Notes: generated by a model from the letters alone, not told the origin. A DNA stretch of 64,000 nt from Rachycentron canadum (GCA_038496675.1 CM076659.1:22913918-22977917), one strand, 5' to 3'. Shown: positions 12,501 to 22,389, counted from the first letter of the stretch. Numbers and translations are program-made.

Positions 12501-15500
12501 ACCACCAAGCACACTCTTCTGGTAGAAGTGGAGAATGAGGTTCCTTTTGCTACTTCGCTGCCGACATCTACCGCCACAGTGGTGGTGAATGTGCAGGACG
12601 TCAATGAAGCTCCAATCTTCAATCCAACACAGAAGAGTGTGTCAAAACGGGAAGACCTCGCCATCAATAGCACCGTGGTGCAGTACACTGCTTCTGACCC
12701 AGACACTGCACGCATGCAGGAAGTCATGTAAGGTCAAACTCAGATGAAAAGAACCTTGTTAATACCACACTGAAAAAAGCCCTGTAGACAGGACAGGGGA
12801 TGTTTATGGGGGTGAGTCTATTAGAGGCTAAACACAGCTCAGTGATATGTAACCCTCAGATAGGATATTAACAGTGATAACATGGCTGTAGCAACAATCA
12901 AGATTAGCAGCAGCAGAAATGCATATGTTACCTTAGGTTAATTTCTGAATGGTAGAATCTCATGGCTGCTTGTGTCCACATTTGCAGCACTCCCACAGAG
13001 CTGCTGCTTTCACCTTGAAGCAAAGGTCATAGTTAAATTCCTGACTATCCAGTTTTTTTAAAACTGACTTCCTGAGAAATAACTGAATAGTCAGCCAAAC
13101 AAGAGGAAAATCAAGTTCATTATAGTAATGATATACTGAATATTGTTGAAATGACTCAGGATTTATTGCTGACATGATTTCCTTCTGTGGCGGTCCAGGT
13201 ATAAAATCATCAGTGACCCTGCTGGCTGGCTCAACATATCCAGGGAAACAGGTGTGATCAGGGTGAAGAGTACCATGGACAGAGAGTCTCCTTTTGTCAA
13301 GGGCGACAAATACACAGCACTGATTGGTGCATACGACAATGGTACGTGAAAACGTACTAATTAATCAATGTTGACATTATGTTAAACTAAACTTGCTAAT
13401 GGTCTGATGTGTCTTCATTACTAAAGACTTTCATGTAAATATGGATTCAGAATTCAGTTTTTGCTGTCTGTGTGTGTGTCTTTAGACGACATCCCAGCCA
13501 CAGGAACTGGAACTCTGATCATTCGGCTTGAAGACGTCAATGACAATGCGCCCACTATCGAGGAGCGTATTCTCAAGGTGTGGCTCCTTCCACAAGCCCT
13601 CAACAGTTGTTGTATGGAGCTCTTTTAGTGCAGATGAAACTGGACAAGGCTGTGGTGAAGTTTTACACCAGGCGTGCAGTCACATGACTCTGACATTGTT
13701 TCCTCAGGTATGCAGCAAAGAGCCGGTTCCTCACCTGCTCTCAGTGACGGACAAAGATGGACCAGGCTTCACCGCGCCATACAGGGTCTCTTTACAGGGC
13801 ATGTCAAAGAACAACTGGACAGCCAGAATGAATGACTCCAGTATGTAAACATTAATACATGACTGAGTGCAAACGCAAAGTAACTTCATACAATCAAATA
13901 TCCAGGGCCAGGGGACACTTGGTCAAGGTTTTAGAAAGTCAATGATGTTGTTCTCTCTGTCAACCAAAAAGTTTTTGACACTGATTTGTCAGGTATAAGA
14001 AGTGAATGATTGATTGGAGAGGATGTACACATCATGTGGAAAAAGTCAGGGGAAAATTTTCATCATCTTTCCTCTTTGTTGCAGAGACAGGCATCATTCT
14101 AAATTTAATCACTGAGCTGCCTGATGGAGAATACAATGTGGTCCTGAGGGTTGCAGATAACCAGGGCCTGGAGCAAGAAAACACCATCCAGGTCAAAGTG
14201 TGTGACTGCACTGGGAAGGACTTTTTCTGCAAAGGGCGAGCTGCAGCTCCCCTTGGACTGCCTGTCATCCTTGGAATACTGGGAGGCATCCTGCTGCTGC
14301 TCAGTGAGTTTGATGTTTGATTCTAGTGATGTATGGATCATCCCAGGGACTACAGATGAAAATCATGAAAATAGGTTATCAACACAACTGGAGACTTGGT
14401 CTGCAGGTTCATAGGGGGAGACAAGTCTTGGTGATGTGAAACCTCCTCTATATTGGTGTCAGGCCAATAAATAATCCTTTCAAATGGTGCATCTATTGGG
14501 ATTGTTCAGTCATATTGGGTTCTGAACTGTAACGTCTCTTTAAAGTGATTGGTACAGGTCATTGTGAACCCTGACTGACTCAGCTTTCAGCACTTCACTG
14601 GGGTGTCTCAGGAAGTGGTTACATTTACATTGATTTAGGTGAGACTCAAAGTGAGGGACATCACTGAAAGAGACTGTGCTGTCAGGACTGAGTCCTACAT
14701 CTATTCAAAAAGTGAAGGCGATCAGGTAAATAAGTGAACTGAAAGTCATAGTAGACATGTTAGGAGAGGAGGAGCTTTCTGGAGAGATTCTTGAAGACAG
14801 AGCGGGACATCTCTGCTCTGATGCACTTGAGCATGTTCCACCGTGAGGGATAGTCGTGTGTGCAGGGATGGTGACGACAGACCACATTCATTAGAGGAAT
14901 GAAAAGGCTGTGAAGGAGCATAAGGCTGAATGACTGAGTTCATTCAGAAGGTGCAAATCCAGAGGTCACTCTGAGGTGGTTGGAACTGTGTTGAATGAAG
15001 CTCTGCTCTCTTTCAGTGCTGTTGCTGCTGCTGCTGCTGTTCGCCCAACGGAGACGAGGAGAGAAGAAGGAACCTCTACTGCAGGACGATGACATCAGAG
15101 ACAACATCTATTACTATGACGAGGAGGGGGGCGGAGAGGACGACCAGGTATCTGCACACACAGGTTTTCTTTAGACTAGAATAATCAGAGCAGTAGAGGT
15201 CAGCATATATCTCGTGTCTCTGAAGTCGTTCTTTAACTCCACTTATTTCACACACCAAGACTAGATGGGCACTAAAAAGGGAACTGCACAGTGTGCTAAC
15301 AGTACACTGTACGTGTGAAAACGGTATAAAACTTTTAGAGTTTCCAGAAGAAGCCGTGTGATGAATTTTAAGAGACTCTTGATTCTAGTTGTAATTGCAA
15401 ATTAACATTTTTCTACATGTTCTATGTTGTGACGTTTATCTGTCAAAATTATATTTCATATTAAATCTGTCACTCCTGAGTTTTATCGACCAGCCTGACT

Positions 15501-16160
15501 CCTGGTGTCACCTCAGTGAGCAGTGTGGATTAGTTCTGACAGCAGATCCTGTAGAGCAATGTTTATTGTAGAAATGCACAAAGTAAGGTAGAGGATTCAG
15601 TATCTCCTGAGTCACTATGTGCTTCCTGTCAGGACTATGACCTGAGTGTTCTCCACCGTGGTCTGGACAACCGGCCTGAGGTATTCAGGAATGACGTGGT
15701 GCCAAACTTCATGCCAGCTCCTCAGTACCGACCTCGCCCCGCCAACCCCGAGGAAATCGGCAACTTCATTGATGATGTGAGTCAAAGATTTAAAAACTCA
15801 TCCAAATATATTTAATTCTAATATTTAAATCAGCTTCTTTACAACACCGTGCTCTGTTTTCTAAACTATCACAGTGTGACAGACATAATTAAAGTAAAAC
15901 TTCCATATATGTATCATACAATGAGACTCTGTTCTCTGCTCCTCCAGAACCTAAAAGCAGCTGACAACGACCCAACAGCGCCCCCCTACGACTCCCTGCT
16001 GGTGTTTGACTATGAGGGCGGCGGCTCAGATGCAGGAAGCCTTTCCTCACTTAACTCGTCGGGCAGCGGAGACCAGGACTACGACTGCCTCAATGAATGG
16101 GGGCCACGCTTCAAGAAACTGGCCGACATGTATGGAGGAGGAGAGGATGATATGATGTAA
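3506..16160 (+). CDS. cdh1: E-cadherin (cadherin-1), complete coding region in 18 exons
   Basis: Calcium-dependent homophilic adhesion receptor of epithelial adherens junctions. The 18 exons join in frame (2790 nt, 929 aa). The start at 3506 opens a hydrophobic signal peptide. A prodomain with a His-rich stretch (about 119-178) ends in the furin site RRKR (201-204). The mature protein then begins D205-W206, the Trp used in strand swapping. HAV is at 283-285, and calcium-binding motifs such as DQNDNKP and DVNDNAP mark EC1-EC5. The transmembrane helix is about 751-777. The tail holds the p120 core (DEEGGGEDDQ) and the beta-catenin site ending in LADMYGGGEDD. Coding exon lengths of 115, 156, 145, 129, 245, 131 and 144 nt equal those I recall for mammalian CDH1. 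Compared with mammals, two exons are split by extra introns. N-cadherin is excluded by the whole-length similarity. No frameshift or internal stop was seen. Confidence 0.97.
4478..4592 (+). CDS. cdh1: cdh1 exon 2: signal peptide end and prodomain start
   Basis: 115 nt between ctcccag and gtaact, phase 0 to 1. It encodes ASASGAAEEPTCVPGFESD and onward to LRKGTRLGK. The length equals mammalian exon 2. Confidence 0.93.
4593..7463 (+). other. cdh1: cdh1 intron 2 (2.9 kb)
   Basis: The largest intron of the gene. It contains T-rich and TTTG runs near 4655-4695, AT-rich repeats near 5695-5730 and a long T tract at about 7350-7381. No exon or known element was recognised. In mammals CDH1 intron 2 carries cis-control sequences. 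Whether this one does cannot be read directly. Confidence 0.7.
7464..7552 (+). CDS. cdh1: cdh1 exon 3: prodomain
   Basis: 89 nt, phase 1 to 0, between cag and gtgagt. It encodes VGFTDCTDRTRFPFGSSDRR and then FTLQKDGVLS. With exon 4 it replaces the single mammalian exon 3. Confidence 0.92.
8083..8367 (+). CDS. cdh1: cdh1 exon 4: prodomain with His-rich segment
   Basis: 285 nt, phase 0 to 0, acceptor ctccag and donor gtatga. It opens with a normal cadherin prodomain (LNRQVTLHEGHQDF, then HSWDSQGRKM). It continues into about 60 residues of which about 24 are His, built from GHHQ units. Exons 3 and 4 together are 374 nt against 224 nt, as I recall, for mammalian exon 3, so the excess is 150 nt (50 codons). 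Confidence 0.92.
8185..8244 (+). repeat. Five tandem copies of a 12-bp unit coding QGHH
   Basis: Five exact copies of CAGGGGCATCAC lie in frame inside cdh1 exon 4. The copies are identical at every base, which points to recent replication-slippage growth. Imperfect His-rich codons follow to about 8355. Confidence 0.95.
9185..9325 (+). CDS. cdh1: cdh1 exon 5: furin site and start of mature EC1
   Basis: 141 nt, phase 0 to 0. It encodes the end of the prodomain, LRRRKR, then DWVIPDLTVTENDRGPYPLK. The Trp after the cut is the strand-swap residue of classical cadherins. Confidence 0.96.
9746..9901 (+). CDS. cdh1: cdh1 exon 6: EC1
   Basis: 156 nt, phase 0 to 0, acceptor tccag and donor gtaaga. 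It encodes IRSNEDKVKKIYYSITGPGA and then the FTMDRDTGVLYVTQPLDRE cadherin signature. Confidence 0.96.
10328..10472 (+). CDS. cdh1: cdh1 exon 7: EC1 end with HAV motif
   Basis: 145 nt, phase 0 to 1. It encodes FQAHAVAEGSGNAEEP, with the classical cadherin HAV motif, then VIDQNDNKPIFTQETF, the EC1-EC2 calcium linker. Confidence 0.96.
10731..10903 (+). CDS. cdh1: cdh1 exon 8: EC2
   Basis: 173 nt, phase 1 to 0. It encodes GFEVITVKATDADQPNNDNS, then the repeat core ending in AGGLDRE. It is one codon shorter than the mammalian exon as I recall it. Confidence 0.95.
11390..11518 (+). CDS. cdh1: cdh1 exon 9: EC2 to EC3
   Basis: 129 nt, phase 0 to 0. It encodes KYPKYTLKVQAADLMGDGL and then TDSNDNAPEFTQTT, a calcium-binding linker. 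Confidence 0.96.
12018..12203 (+). CDS. cdh1: cdh1 exon 10: EC3
   Basis: 186 nt, phase 0 to 0. It encodes YEATVAENKVDILVVRMSVT and on to GIITTIK. A tri-residue N-x-T glycosylation site (NVT) is visible. Confidence 0.95.
12483..12727 (+). CDS. cdh1: cdh1 exon 11: EC3 to EC4
   Basis: 245 nt, phase 0 to 2. It encodes GLDFEKTTKHTLLVEVENEV and the linker DVNEAPIFNP. The donor is gtaagg after GTCAT, so the last codon (Met) is split. The start of exon 12 confirms this. Confidence 0.95.
13199..13341 (+). CDS. cdh1: cdh1 exon 12: EC4
   Basis: 143 nt, phase 2 to 1. It encodes YKIISDPAGWLNISRETGVI and then YTALIGAYDNG. Confidence 0.95.
13486..13577 (+). CDS. cdh1: cdh1 exon 13: EC4-EC5 linker
   Basis: 92 nt, phase 1 to 0. 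It encodes DDIPATGTGTLIIRLEDVND and NAPTIEERILK, then donor gtgtgg. Together with exon 14 it sums to 225 nt, the length I recall for one mammalian exon. Confidence 0.93.
13708..13840 (+). CDS. cdh1: cdh1 exon 14: EC5
   Basis: 133 nt, phase 0 to 1, acceptor tcctcag after a short 130-bp intron. It encodes VCSKEPVPHLLSVTDKDGPG and then NNWTARMNDS. Confidence 0.93.
14085..14303 (+). CDS. cdh1: cdh1 exon 15: EC5 end and start of transmembrane helix
   Basis: 219 nt, phase 1 to 1. It encodes the membrane-proximal VCDCTGKDFFC cysteines and then LGLPVILGILGGILLLL. Confidence 0.95.
15017..15147 (+). CDS. cdh1: cdh1 exon 16: transmembrane end and juxtamembrane p120 site
   Basis: 131 nt, phase 1 to 0. 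A run of Leu codons ends the membrane helix, followed by the stop-transfer sequence QRRRGEKKE and IYYYDEEGGGEDDQ, the p120-catenin binding core. Confidence 0.97.
15633..15776 (+). CDS. cdh1: cdh1 exon 17: cytoplasmic tail
   Basis: 144 nt, phase 0 to 0. It encodes DYDLSVLHRGLDNRPEVFRN and RPRPANPEEIGNFIDD, conserved in classical cadherins. Confidence 0.97.
15948..16160 (+). CDS. cdh1: cdh1 exon 18: beta-catenin binding region and stop
   Basis: 213 nt with TAA at 16158-16160. It encodes NLKAADNDPTAPPYDSLLVF, the Ser-rich cluster SLSSLNSSGSGDQDYD, phosphorylated in mammals to strengthen beta-catenin binding, and FKKLADMYGGGEDDMM at the end. Confidence 0.97.
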   Translation, partial: NLKAADNDPTAPPYDSLLVFDYEGGGSDAGSLSSLNSSGSGDQDYDCLNEWGPRFKKLADMYGGGEDDMM

Positions 16161-16657
16161 GCGTACCAAAGAGCAAGTGAGCTGTACAAGTGGATGCACA
16201 CGTGGCTGCGTCAATGTTAGGGTGGTGTAAGTGTGAAATGATGGATGGATGCGTCACAGGGAAGCTGGTCTCAGACATCGTGAGGCCTCAGATGTTGTTG
16301 ATCTTTGTGGTTCATCTTTCAGTCCTATGTTTTTTATTTTGTACAGGAGTTCCTGTTTTGATGCTGAAGCTCTGTCTGTCTTGTAGATCCCTGTTTGACT
16401 AAAGGCTAAAACACTGTTTATTTAGCTTGTTTCTTTCTGGATGTTGATATTCTAGCCTGCCTTACTGGGTGACACTGGACACAGACACATGCTTACAGTT
16501 GCACTGGTAACATTTGTAATTTTGCTCATGTGATTGTTTTTCTGTGTAGTTTACACTTATTACAGTTATTGTTTTGTATTTTTGAGGAATGAAATAAGAT
16601 GATCAAGGTGTTGTACAGGTAACCAGCCAAACGACAGGGTGTGGTCAATGAGTTATC

Positions 16658-16663
16658 AATAAA
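16658..16663 (+). terminator. cdh1: Candidate cdh1 polyadenylation signal
   Basis: The canonical AATAAA lies about 500 bp after the cdh1 stop, in an AT-rich 3' UTR. It is the first canonical hexamer seen after the stop. Expression data are not available to confirm use. Confidence 0.55.
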
Positions 16664-16669
16664 TGCTTT

Positions 16670-18205
16670 TTAAAATGATTGGTAGGTATCCGTTCAGTTG
16701 ACGTCTTCATTACCTTGTCAGTACAGTCAACGCTTAGGTACTTTATTACACACTGTTGATTTTGAACTTTTATAAAATATTTTAATACAATTATTGATTT
16801 TGAATGGTCTTTTATTTCAACACGTCTGTCCTTCACTGTAAAGAAAAGAGACGCCCAGAATTGCAGCAGCAGCAACAAATGTAGCATAGGAGAGTGATGA
16901 CAAAGGCCATAATGTTTAGAATTAAAAATCCTCCTGAAATAGGGCACCTATTGTCTTGCTCCAGGCCTTATAAATTCAATCGGTCTAATATGAGAAGCTG
17001 TGCCTTCTCAATGGATCTGGATTCTGTACTTTAAACACAATGGGCTCGACTGAGTTTAAATAAAGAGAATTATCACCTAAACTACTAACCAGGAAGTAAC
17101 GCGTTTCATCATTTACACTCTTTGCAGTAACAAAGCTCAGGGTTAGGGTTAGGCACTATGGTTCTTGATCAGCCATAGCAAGTGTACCAAAACAACCACT
17201 GACAGGTGCATGATGGGCTTGGCTTGAAGTGGGGAAAAAAAGTGCTCACCAGTGTACTCACCAATACATGGGCAACAAAACATTAAATTCAAAGGACAGA
17301 AAGAGATATTGTGGGTGTATGTGAGATATATATATATATATATATTATATATAATTATTTTTATATATATAATTTTGTCAAAGAACAATTTGCATTTTGG
17401 GTGGTGATATATTCAGTCTAGAGATAAACTGCATTAAATTTGGTAAATTCACTTTGAATAAGCTGGGCAGGTTAAAATTTTTGTTTATATAGAGCACATA
17501 TAAATCGCCTCACACCTAAGATGGAGATGGCAGAAAAGAGCACCATTACGTTCCATTACACAAGGTGAAGGTAGGCTGGTAACATTAAGAGTAAAATAAA
17601 AGTTGGTACTGTGTACCAGTGTGTACACAGGCATTATTTACCTAATACTGGTAAATTAGGGGGTTACAAATGATCATCTCATGACCACTGCCCTAAAACC
17701 AATCAAACAAAGGGTGACTACTGTTGAAATTACCAGATCAACAGAAAAAGGTTGAAGGTTGGAAAGGGTTTGGCAATATTGTTCTTTGTGCAACATTAAA
17801 CACACCAGTAGATATATTTAAAGGGATTTATTTACAAAGATGAAAACACAATGTCTAATCTACTAAATCTAAACAGGGGTTTGTTTGCATGTGTGGGTGA
17901 ATGTGTCTGTGCATGGGGGTGAGTCTTTGGGGATAGACCACCACAAGATGGTGGTAAACAAAGAAAACACACAATGTAGCAGACTCAAAGATAGTTGCTG
18001 AGACCACATGGCAGTGTGAGTCTAGTCAAGTCTAAAAGGTGCCAGGTTAAAGGAGAGTTAGCGTCATCCAACTTCTGGGATGTGTTACAGGTATGTGTGT
18101 GAATATACAAGCATCATTGTAGCAGTGGCTCCCATGTCCTCCCAACCAACAACAGGAGCCAATCCAACCCTGTTGGTTGCTCCTGTTGCTTCTAAAACAG
18201 CTGTA
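16670..18205. other. Intergenic DNA downstream of cdh1
   Basis: No gene recognised. It contains an AT microsatellite and AT-rich tract at about 17325-17370, and a short GGGTTAGGGTTAG stretch near 17139-17152 that is too short to be telomeric. Confidence 0.6.
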
Positions 18206-18961
18206 TTAGATGGAAAGATGGAAATGATGTGCAGGAGCCGTCCACCTAAACTTACTGGCTGAACAAGGAGAGCACTGATCAGAGATGGAGCCAAGAGGCC
18301 CATGGTGACTCTGGACCACCTGCAGAGATCCACAGCTCAGGGGGGGGAATCTGTCCACAGGACAACTATTGGTCGACTGCACAAATCTGGCCTTTATGGA
18401 AGAGTGGCAAGAAGAAAGACATTGTTAAAAGAAAACCATAAGAAGTCCCTTTGCAGTTTCCCAGAAGCCACGTGGGGGACACAGCTAACATGTGGAAGAA
18501 GGTCTTCAGCAGGGACAGGGAAGAAGGTCAGAGTTGATGGGAAGATGGATGGAGTCAAATACAGGGCAATCTTGGAAGAAAACCTGTTGGAGTCTGCAAA
18601 AGACTTGAGACTGGGACAGAGGTTCACCTTCCATCAGGACAACGACCCTAAACATAAAGCCAGGGCTACAATGGGATGGTTTAAAACTAAACATATTCAT
18701 GTGTTAGAATGGCCCAGTCAAAGTCCAGACCTGAATCCAATCGAGAATCTGTGGCAAGAACTGAAAACTGCCGTTCACAAACGCTCTCCATCTAATCTGA
18801 CTGAGCTCGAGCTGTTTTGCAAAGAAGAAAAATTTCAGTCTCTAGATGTTTAAAGCTGGTAGAGACATACCCCAAAAGACCTGCAGCTGTAACTGCAGCA
18901 AAAGGCGGTTCCACAAAGTATTGACTCAGGGGGGCTGAAGACTTTTGCACACCGCACTTGT
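18206..18961 (+). mobile_element. Degenerate Tc1-like transposon (transposase relic)
   Basis: The frame encodes recognisable Tc1/mariner transposase pieces: RPPKLTG then TRRALIRDGAKRPMVTLD of the DNA-binding region, GLYGRVARRKTLL, FHQDNDPKHKARATMGWF with the second catalytic Asp, SPDLNPIENLWQELK with the third acidic residue, and VETYPKRPAAV near the end. The segment with the first catalytic Asp (normally WSDETK) is missing. An in-frame stop lies near 18260 and the frame also breaks after FQSLDV (about 18853). The 3' end TTTTGCACACCGCACTTGTC resembles Tc1 termini. The 5' inverted end was not found. The element is inactive. Confidence 0.85.
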
Positions 18962-19165
18962 CAGTTCATGTATAATTTGATGACACACAGCTCTACCTGC
19001 CATCAGGTGACCAGTCCAACATAGAAACTCTCCACAGATGTATTGCTGAAATAAAATACTGGATGTCAGACAACTTTCTCCAGTTAAACCACATAAATCT
19101 GAGGTCATAGTACTTGGTCCCCATGCTAAAAGATCTCAAATCATGGCAAACCACCACCAGCACCA
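18962..19165 (+). mobile_element. LINE reverse transcriptase fragment
   Basis: Translation gives DDTQLYLPSGDQSNIETLHR followed by IKYWMSDNFLQLN. This is the DDTQLY block after the reverse transcriptase catalytic Asp pair and the downstream block of L2/Rex-type fish LINEs. Stops follow, so it is a dead fragment abutting the Tc1 relic. The subfamily is not certain. Confidence 0.7.
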
Positions 19166-19361
19166 TTCACCACCATCAAAACACCAAAGTGGGAGATATC
19201 TTCACAAAGACGTTCACTTAACGCTTATGGTCAAGTCCCATTAGAGTTGAAAGACACTGGTTTTAGGCAGAGAAATAGATCCCGATAAGAGACTGTTTGT
19301 CAGTTTTCATTTTAGCGTTTCTTAGTGACAGACTCGGTTTGCAGGAAACTCATTGATAAGA

Positions 19362-19435
19362 AGGCACTGCTGGGATTTGAACCCAGGATCTCCTGTTTAC
19401 AAGACAGGTGCTTTAACCAGCTAAGCCACAGCGCC
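19362..19435 (-). tRNA. tRNA-Thr, anticodon TGT
   Basis: A 74-nt cloverleaf on the minus strand. The acceptor GGCGCTG pairs with CAGTGCC (one G-U), the D arm is TGGCTTAGCTGG (A box), and the anticodon stem CCTGT/ACAGG holds loop CTTGTAA, giving TGT. The T arm CTGGGTTCAAATCCCAG contains the B box. Conserved U33 and the 37-A are present. No run of four or more T is visible in the first 50 nt downstream, so expression is uncertain. It differs from the next copy only at base 34. Confidence 0.8.
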
Positions 19436-19780
19436 TGTTTCTTCCTCCTCAAGCCACTGTACAAAGGTTTGTTCACAGTAATCCACTGGACCACCATCAG
19501 ACTTCTTCTACTGTCAGTGAGAAATTAGAGGAAAAACTTGAACAAATGAGTGAATTATTGGAGACGTTAGACAGCACCCTTCACCACCATATGAGGTTAT
19601 ATGTCCAGAGGGACTGGTGGTCAGAGAGGGACCGACAGAGAGGAGAAGTAGTCCTTGCTGAAACCTTTTAACTTCTCTTTGTGACAGACAACTGAGGTAG
19701 TGTTTATTCACTCAGCTGCTTTTCTGAGACAGATGTTCATTAAATTTAGGTTATTTCTACAACATCTAACATTAACAATG

Positions 19781-19854
19781 AGGCACTGCTGGGATTTGAA
19801 CCCAGGATCTCCTGTTTACTAGACAGGTGCTTTAACCAGCTAAGCCACAGCGCC
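19781..19854 (-). tRNA. tRNA-Thr, anticodon AGT
   Basis: A 74-nt cloverleaf identical to the copy at 19362-19435 except for base 34, which makes the loop CTAGTAA and the anticodon AGT. A34 would be read as inosine. The intact stems and A and B boxes look functional, but a clear poly-T terminator is again missing close downstream. The flanks are shared with the first copy, so the pair arose by tandem duplication. Confidence 0.8.
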
Positions 19855-20260
19855 TGTTTCTTCCACCCAAGCCACTGTACAAAGGTTTGGTCCGCTGGAC
19901 CACCATCAGCCTTCTTCTACTGCGTGTCCACAGCACTCTACTCAGCTTTCTTGGTTTTCTGTGGGTCAGAAGTTGTAGATAGTACCTGCTATCTGGTACC
20001 TTGTTTGGTTTCACCTCCACAACTGAGCTGGGGCAATACCAAAAGGTGAGGTGAAGACTCTGCAGTAACTTATGGGTCAGAGAGGATCATCACTGCTGCG
20101 TCTTCATAGTGTGAGACAGGACATTCGAAACAAACCAGCAACTCTAGACAGCTGAACATTTCTCTATGTTGTTGTTTTTAGTATAGCCTTGTCCTTTTAG
20201 CTTCTCTTCTAAAAATGACCATCTTAGAGGTTATCTGGACAACATCTCACATTAACAATG

Positions 20261-20311
20261 AGGCAGTGCTGGGATTTGAACCCAGGATCTCCTGTTTACT
20301 GGACAGGCGCT
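20261..20311 (-). pseudogene. Truncated tRNA-Thr pseudogene
   Basis: A third copy keeps the T arm, anticodon stem and variable region, but its 5' part (D arm and acceptor strand) is replaced by unrelated sequence. The universally kept U33 has become C (loop CCAGTAA). It cannot fold as a tRNA. Confidence 0.8.
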
Positions 20312-20319
20312 CAAGGAAA

Positions 20320-21535
20320 AAAACTTGAGCAAAAGCAACTTAACTGGTCCAGACTATGACTTCTCAGGTCAGACAGGTCTGAGGTTGTCTCCTGTCTCCA
20401 TGTCAGACTTGTCGGCTATCGCCTGTCTCTTCATGTCAGAGTCACCTGACGCCCTAAACTTTGTGAGTGTGTCTAAAGATCCAGACACACACACACAGCT
20501 ACAACAGCTTCTGGGCAGCACATGACCAGACCACATCAGCTCTTTTCCATCTCTGAAAAATCAATATTTTACTTTTAGAATATTTTGTCTTTTACTTGAT
20601 TTTTTTTTACTCCTGTTTTACTGGCAACACTAATTAGATTAATTTGTTTTATTGTATGACACCAAGGGAAACACACAACCAAGCCAATTAAAATTTTTAT
20701 TACAAAGTATGTTCCACTGAATATTTAAACACGATGATTTTGTTTGATGTGACGATGTGTCTGTTGCTTTTGAACCCTAAACTTTGTGTTAAAATGATTG
20801 TCTCTGGCACACAGTTCTTTCTGTACTGATATACACCTACTCATATTAAAGCTGAGATTTTGATGTAGAATCTATTATTGTATCTGAATGCTGAATGTGC
20901 TGAAGCTCAGAGCCTGAAGAACAAAATGTGAGTAACTGTCTAAATACTAATGACATGGACGGGATATAAATAGCAAATATATTAATATTACATATAAATA
21001 CAATGATATAAATAAATTCAAATATCACTTCTCAACAATGTGTCTATTTTGTACTGATCTATATATCTATATGTTTATTTGCATTTATTTTCAAAATAAA
21101 ATTCAGAAAAACACATTGTAAAAATAAAATGTACAACATGTAAATACTCTCCTCCGTATTTAAGAATATAGTGTAATTTTCTGGGCTTCTAGGTCTGTGT
21201 GAACGAGACCAGACCTTTGTCTCAGACCATGACACTCGTGTCCCTGGATCAAAGGTTCAGTCTACAGGTCTCTACATGCAGTACACACCAACACTGAGAA
21301 CAGGCTCTTGACTAAATGACTCAAAACAGTACCATGTTACAATACTTGTATTATTTTTATGTTGAAGTGTAGAATGTTTGAGAACCATCAGGTCAGATTG
21401 ACTACAGTGAAAACACAGGCACCAAAGTATCTCACTGCAGCGAAAGTGATACACCTGAAATTCCCTGGTAAAATAACACCACAACCTCCTCAGGTCTGTG
21501 CTGGGTTGTGTCCAACTGTCAACACAATCATGACA
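20320..21535. other. Intergenic AT-rich DNA
   Basis: No gene or known element recognised. It is AT-rich, especially at 20930-21180. Confidence 0.6.
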
Positions 21536-21537
21536 TC

Positions 21538-21785
21538 ACCCATTGGTTTATGAGCTGCTGTTTTGAAGCCTCCAGTCTATAATCTGTCTGTCGCCATCTT
21601 GATTTTTTGAAATCAGAAAGAACCATATTTGGAGGAGAAGGTGGAGCTGAGGAGGAGTAGCCACGCCCCCTAATCCTGATTGTGTGGTACAGTCTGTCAA
21701 TCACACAGTAGCCACGCCCCCTAATTCATCCCCTGCTTTATGGTCTATTTTCCTCTAAATGGACAATCATTTAAAAAAGGAGACT
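21538..21785 (+). repeat. Dispersed repeat family A, partial copy 1
   Basis: Shares GAGCTGCTGTTTTGAAGCCT, ACCATATTTGGAGGAGAAGG, the GTAGCCACGCCCCCTAAT block (here twice) and CTTTATGGTCTATTTTCCTC with the other copies. The 3' half (from about ATGAACATCATG on) is absent. Confidence 0.75.
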
Positions 21786-22389
21786 GACTAGGCTGAACAC
21801 ATCTCCACAGATCTGGGTCATCAACACCATCAGATGGTGGTGGAGGAGGTGAATGAATGAGATCTCATCACTGAGGCTGAACTGACCTCTGGTGCAGCTG
21901 GGTCTTTAACATGGACCTGCCATTAGAGTTTGATTAAAGGAATATTTTTTCATATCAATTGGTTTCATTGTACTTGTTTTTTGGCTAAAAAAACATAAAA
22001 TTATTATAAATGTATTTGTAGTTATAACTTTTGTGATATTGAACAGGGGCTGACTCTGTGTTGTTGTGTACTGTAGCCCACGTACTGAAACATGCAGTGA
22101 TACTTTAAAAAATACAAAAACATCATGAACTTTAGCCCCAGACTTCTGCTACATCAGAGCAAGACCTCCGACTAAAAGAGACAAGGTTGTTTGTAGTTGT
22201 TTCACATGTTGTCTATATTTACAGTGATGTAATTTCCTGTCTGTAACAGCTGAATGAACTGGTTCTCATGTGATGTGAATTTTCTAAATGTTTGTGTTTT
22301 GTGTTTCAGGGTTGTCCAGCAGGTGGCAGCATAAATGTTTTCATGAGGATGTGAGTGAGAGGTCAGGTCTCAGGGGCAGCAGGGTGCTC

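Larger units (their letters stand above)
19362..20311 (-). repeat. Tandem duplication unit carrying the tRNA-Thr copies
   Basis: The tRNA copies are spaced 419 and 480 bp apart. DNA beyond the tRNA 5' end is also shared: AAGCCACTGTACAAAGG and GGACCACCATCAG follow copies 1 and 2. ACATTAACAATGAGGCA precedes copies 2 and 3. Shared flanks on both sides indicate local segmental duplication and not independent SINE insertion. Confidence 0.65.

Noticed and set aside
17139..17152. Interstitial telomere repeat GGGTTAGGGTTAG
   Set aside because: Only two units, expected by chance.
18302..18853. 183-codon open frame as an active transposase
   Set aside because: It lacks the first catalytic Asp block and the N-terminal start, and stops flank it. 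It is a relic.
19312..19497. Small open frames across the tRNA-Thr copies (also 19832-20020)
   Set aside because: They are tRNA genes read as protein by chance.
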